Assembly (NCBI RefSeq): GCF_022968135.1
Contig: NZ_JALJRA010000001.1
Location: forward strand, 248,001 to 312,000
Reading direction: 5' to 3'
Length of the DNA: 64,000 nucleotides
Source of the DNA: Pseudorhizobium tarimense
Lineage (GTDB): Bacteria > Pseudomonadota > Alphaproteobacteria > Rhizobiales > Rhizobiaceae
Part shown: positions 57,677-64,000 of the stretch, one piece after another
How the letters are laid out: each line of letters starts with the position of its first letter
How positions within the stretch are numbered: position 1 is the stretch's first letter
Made by a program: the position numbers and the translations under genes
Notes under the pieces: model-generated
Database searches by the model: none
Told to the model about the DNA's origin: nothing
Seen by the model: the letters and a program-made list of their open reading frames with translations, nothing else

Positions 57677-58609
57677 ATGTCCACCCGCCTTTACGAACAC
57701 GACATCTTCCTCGACCACCGGACACCGGAAGGTCATCCGGAACGCCCGGACCGGCTGCGGTCGCTGGCGATCGCTCTGCAGCACCCGAACTTCGAGAAGC
57801 TTGACCGGAAGAAGGCGCCGCAGGCCAACGAGGACGCCGTCCTCCTGGCCCATCCGGAGGAACACCTGCGCTCGGTGATGCGTGAGATTCCGGAAGAGGA
57901 CGAGATCCACCAGATCGAGGCCGATACCTATGTCGGGCCGAAGAGCCTGCAGGCGGCGCTGACCGGCATCGGGGCTGCGATGGCGGCCGTCGACGATGTC
58001 TTCACGGGCAAGGCGGATAATGTCTTCGTCGCCGCCCGGCCGCCGGGTCACCATGCCGAGAAGACGAAGGCAATGGGCTTCTGCCTCTTCAACAACGCGG
58101 CGATCGCCGCGCGTCACGCGCAGAAGACCTATGGCGTGGAGCGCGTGGCGATTGTCGACTGGGACGTCCATCACGGCAACGGAACGCAGGACATCTTCTG
58201 GGACGATCCTTCCGTGCTGTTCTGTTCGACGCACCAGATGCCGCTTTACCCGTGGACCGGCGCACGCGACGAGACCGGCACCAAGGGGAACATCGTCAAT
58301 GCGCCGCTGGAGGCGAATTCCGCCAGCGAACATTTCCGCGACGCCTTCAAGACGCGCGTGCTGCCGGCGCTGGAGGATTTTCGGCCGGACTTCCTGGTCA
58401 TTTCGGCAGGTTTCGACGCTCATCACCGCGACCCGCTGGCGCAGATCAACCTCGTCGGCGACGATTTTGACTGGGCAACCGGCCGTCTGATGGAGGTCGC
58501 CGGCAAGTATTCCGGCAACAGGCTTATCAGCCTTCTGGAGGGAGGATATGATCTGGAGGGCCTCGCCGAGTCGGCGGGATTGCATATTTGCAGACTGATG
58601 AAGGGCTGA
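57677..58609 (+). CDS. Histone-deacetylase superfamily protein (class II/AcuC-like)
   Basis: 310 residues. Zinc amidohydrolase fold with [26 protein letters not shown] (His-His charge relay), [14 protein letters not shown] (zinc Asp and His) and [18 protein letters not shown] (second zinc Asp), and [12 protein letters not shown]. Bacterial relatives remove acetyl groups from polyamines or small molecules. It starts at the ATG of 57677; xseB follows after 2 bases. Confidence 0.9.
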   Translation: MSTRLYEHDIFLDHRTPEGHPERPDRLRSLAIALQHPNFEKLDRKKAPQANEDAVLLAHPEEHLRSVMREIPEEDEIHQIEADTYVGPKSLQAALTGIGAAMAAVDDVFTGKADNVFVAARPPGHHAEKTKAMGFCLFNNAAIAARHAQKTYGVERVAIVDWDVHHGNGTQDIFWDDPSVLFCSTHQMPLYPWTGARDETGTKGNIVNAPLEANSASEHFRDAFKTRVLPALEDFRPDFLVISAGFDAHHRDPLAQINLVGDDFDWATGRLMEVAGKYSGNRLISLLEGGYDLEGLAESAGLHICRLMKG

Positions 58610-58611
58610 AG

Positions 58612-58866
58612 ATGACCGAGAGCGGCGAAACCATTGATGTCAGCGGCTACACCTTCGAGAAGGCCGTGGCGGAGCTGGAAAACATCGTCGCTCGGCTGGA
58701 GCGCGGTGACGTGGCGCTCGACGAGTCGATTGCCATCTACGAGCGCGGCGAAGCTCTGAAGAAGCATTGCGAGAAGCTGCTGACAGCCGCCGAGAACCGC
58801 ATCGAAAAGATCCGCCTCGACCGCTCGGGACGACCGCAGGGTGTCGAGCCGCTCGACAATGGATAA
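58612..58866 (+). CDS. xseB: Exodeoxyribonuclease VII small subunit
   Basis: 84 residues. [54 protein letters not shown] is the complete XseB domain. It assembles with XseA to degrade single-stranded DNA. No xseA is adjacent; in rhizobia xseB commonly sits next to a deacetylase-like gene. The start ATG is 2 bases after the previous stop. Confidence 0.95.
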   Translation: MTESGETIDVSGYTFEKAVAELENIVARLERGDVALDESIAIYERGEALKKHCEKLLTAAENRIEKIRLDRSGRPQGVEPLDNG

Positions 58867-58989
58867 GCTCGGACGAGCCTCGAGACCTATCGTTCTGTGT
58901 ATGCTGCATTTCTGACACAAAGCGATTGACGGGGCCGACCCGCCTCCCCATGATAGCGCCATTGAACGATGGTCTTGGGAGGAAAAATC

Positions 58990-59943
58990 GTGAAATCAAT
59001 CAAGCTCATGCTTGCGGCAACGCTGGCGGTTTCGGCAAGCTTTGCAACGACTGGTGCGAAGGCGCAGGAATTCATCAACGTACTGACGGGCGGTACGTCC
59101 GGCGTCTATTATCCGCTCGGCGTCGCGCTTTCGGAAATCTACGGCGAGAAGATTGAGGGTGCGCGCACGCAGGTGCAGTCCACCAAGGCCTCCGTCGAAA
59201 ACCTCAACCTGTTGCAGGCCGGCCGTGGCGAGATCGGCTTCTCGCTCGGCGATTCAGTGCAGATGGCCTGGGAAGGCAATACGGAAGCGGGCTTTCCCGG
59301 CAAGCTGGACAAGCTGCGCGGCATCGCTGCCATCTACCCGAACTATATCCAGATCGTGGCCAGCAAGGATTCCGGCGTCAAGACGCTCGCGGACCTGAAG
59401 GGCAGGAGCCTTTCCGTCGGTGCACCAAAGTCCGGCACGGAGCTGAACGCCCGGGCCATTTTCGAAGCGGCCGGCATGTCCTACGAAGATCTGGGTAAGA
59501 CCGAGTATCTGCCGTTCGCTGAATCCGTCGAGCTGATCAAGAACCGTCAGCTGGATGCGACGCTGCAGTCAGCCGGTCTGGGTGTCGCGTCGATCCGCGA
59601 TCTTGCAAGCTCTGTGCCGATCAACGTCGTCGCCGTGCCGGCGGCCGAGGTGGAGAAGATCGGCGCGCCCTACATCCCGGTGACCATCCCGGCGGGTACC
59701 TATGAGGGCCAGGAGGAAGACGTACAGACTGCCGCCGTCGGCAACTTCCTGATCACCCACGAGGATGTCTCAGAAGAAACGGCCTACCAGATGACCAAGC
59801 TCCTGTTCGAGAACCTGGATCGTCTCGCTGCCGCCCATGCGGCCGCCAAGGCCATCGATCCGAAGAAGGCCCTGGAAGGCATGCCGGTACCGCTGCATCC
59901 AGGTGCAGAGCGCTACTACAAAGAAGCTGGGCTGATGCAGTAG
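58990..59943 (+). CDS. TAXI-family TRAP transporter solute-binding protein
   Basis: 317 residues, GTG start preceded by GGGAGGAAAAATC. Signal peptide (VKSIKLMLAATLAVSASFATTGAKA). TAXI-type binding protein: VLTGGTSGVYYPLGVALSEIY, GEIGFSLGDSVQMAWEG, SVGAPKSGTELNARAIFEAAGM. The ligand cannot be told from sequence; characterised relatives bind glutamate and other carboxylates. A hairpin follows, then the permease. Confidence 0.92.
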   Translation: MKSIKLMLAATLAVSASFATTGAKAQEFINVLTGGTSGVYYPLGVALSEIYGEKIEGARTQVQSTKASVENLNLLQAGRGEIGFSLGDSVQMAWEGNTEAGFPGKLDKLRGIAAIYPNYIQIVASKDSGVKTLADLKGRSLSVGAPKSGTELNARAIFEAAGMSYEDLGKTEYLPFAESVELIKNRQLDATLQSAGLGVASIRDLASSVPINVVAVPAAEVEKIGAPYIPVTIPAGTYEGQEEDVQTAAVGNFLITHEDVSEETAYQMTKLLFENLDRLAAAHAAAKAIDPKKALEGMPVPLHPGAERYYKEAGLMQ

Positions 59944-59963
59944 TCCGACACCTAGGCTTCTGT

Positions 59964-59998
59964 CCCGCAGCCGCGTGCCCGTGGCTGCGGGATTTTCT
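59964..59998 (+). terminator. Hairpin between TAXI binding protein and TRAP permease genes
   Basis: Arms CCCGCAGCC (59964-59972) and GGCTGCGGG (59983-59991) with a 10-base loop, then ATTTTCTT. Placed between a binding-protein gene and its permease, it likely causes partial termination, keeping the binding protein in excess. Confidence 0.75.
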
Positions 59999-60024
59999 TG
60001 TTGCGCAGACATCCGAGGGTTTCG

Positions 60025-62136
60025 ATGAGCGATCTAGCAGCTGTGGAGAGCCGGCCGGCTCCGCATTCTACGGAAGAGGCGGTTGAAGGCCTCCCGCCCG
60101 GCTTCGGCGAGGGCTTAAGCGGGCGGATCGCATTCTGGATTGCCTTTACCTTCTCCTTGTTCCAGCTCTGGACCGCCGCCTATGGCACACTGCCCAGCCA
60201 GGTGGTACGGGCCATGCACGTGGGCTTCCTGCTGCTTCTCGGCTTCGGGCTGATCGCCAACCTCGTCGCCAAGCGGCCTGCCGCGAAGATCTGGTTCTGG
60301 GCGCTCGGGATCGTCGGCTTCCTGACCGGGATCTACAACTGGATCTTCTATGAGGATCTAATCCTGCGCAGCGGCTTCCTGACCGGCATGGATCTCGCGG
60401 TCGGAACGGTCGTCATCGCGCTCGTCTTCGAAGGCGCCCGGCGCCTGATGGGCCTGCCGCTGACGGTGATCGCTGCTGTCTTCCTCATCTACTGTTTCTT
60501 CGGCCAGTATTTCCCACCGCCCTTCATCCATCGCGGCTACGACTTCGAGCTTATCATCGAGCACTTCGGCTTCGGCACCGAAGGCATCTACGGCACGCCG
60601 ATCTATGTTTCCGCGGCCTATATCTTCATCTTCGTTGTCTTTGCCGCCTTCCTTGAACGGGCTGGCATGTTGGCTCTGTTCAATGACTTCGCACTCGGTC
60701 TGGTCGGCACTTGGCGCGGTGGACCGGCGCAGGTTTGCGTCATGTCGTCGGCGCTGATGGGGACGATCTCCGGCTCCGGTGTTGCCAATGTGGTGGCAAG
60801 CGGCCAATTCACCATTCCGCTGATGAAGCGCTTTGGCTTCCGCTCGTCGTTTTCGGGTGGCGTGGAGGCAACCTCCTCGATGGGCGGGCAGATCATGCCG
60901 CCGGTGATGGGTGCCGTCGCCTTCATCATGGCCGAAACCCTGAACTTGCCTTACGCGGATATCGTCAAGGCGGCGCTCATCCCGGCAATCCTCTATTTCG
61001 GCGTCTGCTTTTGGATGGTGTTCCTCGAAGCGGGCAAGGCAGGCTTGCGAGGCATGAACAAGGCTGAACTACCGAACCCCTGGCTTGCCGTGAAGGAGCA
61101 TTGGCCGCTGATCCTGCCGCTTGCGGCGCTGATCTATCTGCTGTTTGCCGGCTATACGCCGATCTTCGCCGGCACAATGGGGCTGGCGCTGGTGGTCGTG
61201 CTGATTCTGGGCATGCCGCTGGCCGCCCGCATCGGCCCGCTGGCCTTCCGGATCGTCTTCTGGTTGACGCTCGGTTTCGCCGCAGCATCCTTCTTGGAGT
61301 TCGGCGTCAACATCCTGGCGCTTGTCATCCTCGGGCTGATCGTCGCGTGCCTGTTCGTCAACGGGGGGCGTGAAACCCTTGCTATATGCCGGGATGCGAT
61401 GGCCCAGGGCGCCAAGAACGCGCTGCCCGTCGGTATTGCATGCGCCATCGTCGGCATCGTCATCGGCACGCTGACGCTGACCGGGATTGCCTCCACCTTC
61501 ATCGGCTTCATCATCCGCGTCGGGGAGGACAACCTGTTCCTGTCGCTCGTGCTGACGATGATCACCTGCCTGATCCTCGGCATGGGCATCCCGACCATCC
61601 CGAACTATATCATCACCTCGTCGCTGGCCGGTCCTGCCCTGCTGGAACTCGGCGTGCCGCTCCTCGTCAGCCACATGTTCGTCTTCTATTTCGGCATCAT
61701 GGCCGACCTGACGCCGCCGGTAGCGCTGGCCTGCTTTGCGGCAGCCCCGATGGCGAAGACGTCCGGGTTCAAGATCTCGATTGAGGCGACGAAGCTTGCA
61801 ACGGCGGGATTCGTCGTTCCCTTCATGGCCGTCTATGCACCGGCGTTAATGCTGCAGGATGCGGGGCCGATCGCTGCGGCCTGGGGCTATCCGGTGGAAG
61901 TCGCCTATGTCTTCGCCAAGGCCTGCTTCGGCATTGCGCTCTGGGGCACCGCCGTCGTCGGCTTCATGTTGACGCGCATGGCGATGTGGGAGCGGCTCCT
62001 GGCCTTCGCAGCAGGCGCCAGTACGATCGTGGCCCTGCCTCTTACCGACGAGATCGGTTGGGTGCTCGGCATCGGGGTGATCGCGCAGCACTGGCTGCGG
62101 GCGCGCCGGAGCACCCGCATCGCCGCGGCGCCATGA
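60025..62136 (+). CDS. TRAP transporter fused permease (DctQM-type, TAXI)
   Basis: 703 residues, about 17 hydrophobic segments, the fused small-plus-large permease of TAXI systems. The first third corresponds to DctQ (FSLFQLWTAAYGTL onwards). The large domain has GTISGSGVANVVASGQFTIPLMKRFGF, ATSSMGGQIMPPVMGAVAFIMAE, and LILGMGIPTIPNYIITSSLAGPAL. It imports the ligand of the upstream binding protein using a sodium or proton gradient. The ATG at 60025 is the likely start; a TTG at 59998 is in frame. Confidence 0.93.
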   Translation: MSDLAAVESRPAPHSTEEAVEGLPPGFGEGLSGRIAFWIAFTFSLFQLWTAAYGTLPSQVVRAMHVGFLLLLGFGLIANLVAKRPAAKIWFWALGIVGFLTGIYNWIFYEDLILRSGFLTGMDLAVGTVVIALVFEGARRLMGLPLTVIAAVFLIYCFFGQYFPPPFIHRGYDFELIIEHFGFGTEGIYGTPIYVSAAYIFIFVVFAAFLERAGMLALFNDFALGLVGTWRGGPAQVCVMSSALMGTISGSGVANVVASGQFTIPLMKRFGFRSSFSGGVEATSSMGGQIMPPVMGAVAFIMAETLNLPYADIVKAALIPAILYFGVCFWMVFLEAGKAGLRGMNKAELPNPWLAVKEHWPLILPLAALIYLLFAGYTPIFAGTMGLALVVVLILGMPLAARIGPLAFRIVFWLTLGFAAASFLEFGVNILALVILGLIVACLFVNGGRETLAICRDAMAQGAKNALPVGIACAIVGIVIGTLTLTGIASTFIGFIIRVGEDNLFLSLVLTMITCLILGMGIPTIPNYIITSSLAGPALLELGVPLLVSHMFVFYFGIMADLTPPVALACFAAAPMAKTSGFKISIEATKLATAGFVVPFMAVYAPALMLQDAGPIAAAWGYPVEVAYVFAKACFGIALWGTAVVGFMLTRMAMWERLLAFAAGASTIVALPLTDEIGWVLGIGVIAQHWLRARRSTRIAAAP

Positions 62137-62504
62137 CCGCCACCATCGGCCTCTGCCTGCTTCTCGGCGGCAAGACGACAGTGATCGCCGCGTCCATGTT
62201 CACGCTGTCCTGGAACCACTCGGTGCAGAAGACGGAATGGCGGGAGACATGGGCGGTGACAGCTGCAGGACTGAGGCTGACGGAAGCGGCGGTCGAGAGT
62301 TCGGGGGCCGGCATGGAGCCGGGCGCTAATGCCGTTCTCAGGGATGGCTGGTGGGTCTGGGCGCCCAAGCTACCGGTGCAGCCGCGGCTGACGCTTGCCG
62401 CGTCGGGCGCGACCGGGGGCGGCTGGACGCTCTGCCACCCTGGCGGTTGCTCCGAGATCGGCGCGAAAGTCGGCGAAAACGTGGTGCTTACGCCCTGTCC
62501 ATGA
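62133..62504 (+). CDS. DUF1850 protein linked to the TRAP system
   Basis: 123 residues. FTLSWNHSVQKTEWRETWAV, GAGMEPGANAVLRDGWWVW and GWTLCHPGGCSEIGAKV are the DUF1850 pattern. The family is nearly always next to TAXI-TRAP permeases, so it probably helps assembly or regulation. An N-terminal hydrophobic segment may anchor it. The ATG overlaps the permease stop by 4 bases. Confidence 0.85.
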   Translation: MTATIGLCLLLGGKTTVIAASMFTLSWNHSVQKTEWRETWAVTAAGLRLTEAAVESSGAGMEPGANAVLRDGWWVWAPKLPVQPRLTLAASGATGGGWTLCHPGGCSEIGAKVGENVVLTPCP

Positions 62505-62611
62505 GGCAGTCGTTTTCCGGCGGAAGGTGCGGCTGTATCTTCTGCCGGAACGTTGGAACAACGAGCCTGCATCATCTGTTGCACCGTAGCACAAAAGAGA
62601 CAGGTGATACG

Positions 62612-63181
62612 ATGACGACTGCGACAGGAACGCCCCCCCATCAGCCCCCCGCAAAGCCCAGCGACGAAGCGGACGAGAACCAGCTCAAGATGGCCGCCGA
62701 AGAGGGACAGAAGTACCTCGCCTCCCTCGAATACATGGCCACCAAGGTGGCCGACACAGGCGGCAAGACCCGCGCAGGCGACTATATCGTCGGTTTCGCC
62801 CAGGAACGTGCCGAGGGCATGTACCATATGAAGAACGGCAAGCTGGAGTGGATGGAAGCGCCCTCCGACATGAACTGCCATATGGAGATCGCTGTCGCCG
62901 ATGCGGCCGACAACCGCTTCATCCCCTATCTCGACATCGACTGCACCCTGTCCAAGGACGGCACGGTGGTGACATCGTTCAAGCCGGACTTCCTCTGGCA
63001 CCCGGGCCTCTATCACTACGGCAAGGACCTGATGCTGCCGGACGGCGATGGCACCTACGACCTCAAGATAAAGATCGCGCCGCCGACCTTTCCTCGCCAT
63101 GACGAAACGAACGGCAAGCGCTTCGCCGAGCCGGTCGAGGTGGAGTTCAAGGGCATCAAGATCACGACGGGCCACGAATAG
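62612..63181 (+). CDS. Tp34/iron-transport-like (PF10634-type) protein without signal peptide
   Basis: 189 residues. No signal peptide. The body resembles the periplasmic iron-binding Tp34/P19-type beta-sandwich: DYIVGFAQERAEGMYHMKNGKLEWMEAPSDMNCHMEIAVADAADNRFIPYLDID, FLWHPGLYHYGKDLMLPDGDGTYDLKIKIAPPTFPRHDE. The Met/His-rich CHME, WHP and RHD positions could bind Cu or Fe. The assignment to this family is by pattern and should be treated as moderate. The upstream 107 bases show no other gene. The 236 bases downstream hold no feature I can name. Confidence 0.55.
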   Translation: MTTATGTPPHQPPAKPSDEADENQLKMAAEEGQKYLASLEYMATKVADTGGKTRAGDYIVGFAQERAEGMYHMKNGKLEWMEAPSDMNCHMEIAVADAADNRFIPYLDIDCTLSKDGTVVTSFKPDFLWHPGLYHYGKDLMLPDGDGTYDLKIKIAPPTFPRHDETNGKRFAEPVEVEFKGIKITTGHE

Positions 63182-63417
63182 TCCGCCTCGCCCTGACATT
63201 TTCTTACAGGCCTTCTCAGCCGCTTCAGCCGCGAATGGGGAGGCCATCTCACATCGATCCGCCGGATCTCGGAATGGAGGCGCAGCGGCCCTGTCTAACA
63301 CATTGTTCGCGGGATTGGGATAGGCAGGGCGTCTAGCGAATTGTAAGTAGCGCCACAGGATCGGATATCCGGCGAGGGATGAGGATCGATCCGCCACTCC
63401 TGACGTGAGGTGCATCC

Positions 63418-64000
63418 ATGTCCTTCTTTCCCGGCATCGATCCTGAACCCGGCGACAGCTTCGCCTGCGATGCAATCGAAGACCTCATCATCCCGCGTTC
63501 AAGCGACATCGGTGGCTTTGCCGTGCGCCGGGCGCTGCCGACACGGCAACGAAGGCTGGTCGGCCCCTTCATCTTCTTCGACCGGATGGGACCGGCGCTA
63601 CTGCGGGCGGGGGAGGCACTAGACGTCAAGCCGCATCCCCACATCGGGCTATCGACCGTCACCTACCTGTTCGACGGCGAGATCAAGCATCGCGACAGTC
63701 TCGGGACGGAGCTTGTGATCAAGCCCGGCGACATCAACCTCATGACCGCCGGCCGCGGCATCGTGCACTCGGAGCGGACACCGGAGAACCTGCGCGGCAA
63801 ACCCCTCTCGGTATCCGGCCTGCAGACTTGGCTCGCGCTTCCGGACGAAAGAGAGGAGATCGAGCCAGGTTTTTCCCATACAGGCGCCGAGGTGATGCCG
63901 GTGATCGACAGCGGCGGTGCAAGCGGCCGCATTGTCATTGGCAGCTTTGCAGGCCTCTCCTCGCCCGTGCCGACCTTTTCCGACACGCTTTATGTGGACC
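63418..64000 (+). CDS. Pirin family protein (cut by window end)
   Basis: At least 194 residues visible; the 3' end lies beyond the window. Bicupin metal site: PHPHIGLSTVTYLFDGEIKHRDSLGTELVIKPGDINLMTAGRGIVHSERT gives the His-x-His, His and Glu ligands. Pirins may act as quercetinase-like dioxygenases or protein cofactors. FIFFDRMGPALL and the SVSGLQTWLALP segment are conserved. Confidence 0.9.
   Translation, partial: MSFFPGIDPEPGDSFACDAIEDLIIPRSSDIGGFAVRRALPTRQRRLVGPFIFFDRMGPALLRAGEALDVKPHPHIGLSTVTYLFDGEIKHRDSLGTELVIKPGDINLMTAGRGIVHSERTPENLRGKPLSVSGLQTWLALPDEREEIEPGFSHTGAEVMPVIDSGGASGRIVIGSFAGLSSPVPTFSDTLYVD

Noticed and set aside
62042-63475. 477-codon open frame on the minus strand
   Set aside because: Opposite the end of the TRAP permease, DUF1850 and the Tp34-like gene. 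The product is Arg/Cys-rich with no family character.

Overview
The window is a stretch of a GC-rich alphaproteobacterial chromosome. Gene content and order point to the Rhizobiaceae (Sinorhizobium/Ensifer, Rhizobium, Shinella or a close relative). The main pointers are a CcrM-type GANTC methylase, the aa3-oxidase gene order ctaC-ctaD-ctaB-ctaF-ctaG-ctaE-surf1 followed by ispH, thrB and rnhA, the neighbourhood fabI / phosphoglycerate-mutase-like / aroC, an IalB-like protein, the biotin regulator BioR with its TTATMKATAA boxes, and bioMNY. The genus cannot be fixed from the sequence alone. I saw no rRNA, tRNA, insertion sequence, prophage or CRISPR array; this is mostly core chromosome.

Layout. 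1-13 kb: envelope proteins, pyruvate phosphate dikinase, then a genome-maintenance cluster (smc, a DsbA-like thiol oxidoreductase, a DUF721/DciA-like protein, mutY, a HAD phosphatase, ccrM). 12.7-13.4 kb: a broken MntA/HepT-type toxin-antitoxin pair. 13.3-16.7 kb: NIPSNAP and ABM proteins divergent from an ArsR-family regulator, then DUF1284-bioY under two BioR boxes and bioR itself. 16.8-24.6 kb: a HAD phosphatase, a lipoprotein, then a plus-strand run thrC / M16 protease / GNAT / membrane EAL protein ending at a perfect bidirectional terminator. 24.6-27.4 kb: CsbD, YqgE, a DsbD-like thiol protein, a peroxiredoxin and a Dabb protein. 27.5-36.3 kb: the minus-strand cytochrome aa3 operon running into ispH-thrB-rnhA, with a perfect FNR/FixK-type site just upstream of ctaC. 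36.6-45 kb: IalB-like, tldD, two adjacent pseudogenes (VOC/bleomycin-resistance-like and MazG-like), polysaccharide deacetylase, pdxH, a DnaJ-like protein, fabI and a histidine phosphatase. 45-51 kb: a second, intact GGDEF-EAL protein, aroC, and a RibB whose cyclohydrolase half has lost its zinc cysteines. 50.7-55.1 kb: an intact RES-Xre toxin-antitoxin pair, a YcaQ-like glycosylase and the complete biotin ECF transporter bioMNY. 55.1-57.0 kb: a badly decayed PQQ-type dehydrogenase plus cytochrome c pair. 57.1-64 kb: thioesterase, deacetylase-like protein and xseB, a TAXI-TRAP transporter with DUF1850, a Tp34-like protein and a pirin cut by the window end.

Themes. Biotin acquisition appears twice (lone BioY with BioR boxes, and bioMNY), with the regulator next to the lone copy. 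Respiration is set up for oxygen control by an FNR/FixK protein. Three separate places show gene decay (MNT/HepT, VOC/MazG, PQQ dehydrogenase/cytochrome c), each with visible nonsense codons, frameshifts or a missing start while the surrounding genes are intact. I did not find a convincing wholly new system. The best leads are the BioR/BioY arrangement, the FNR box at ctaC, the NIPSNAP-ABM-ArsR unit, the RibB with a dead cyclohydrolase domain, and the decayed loci.
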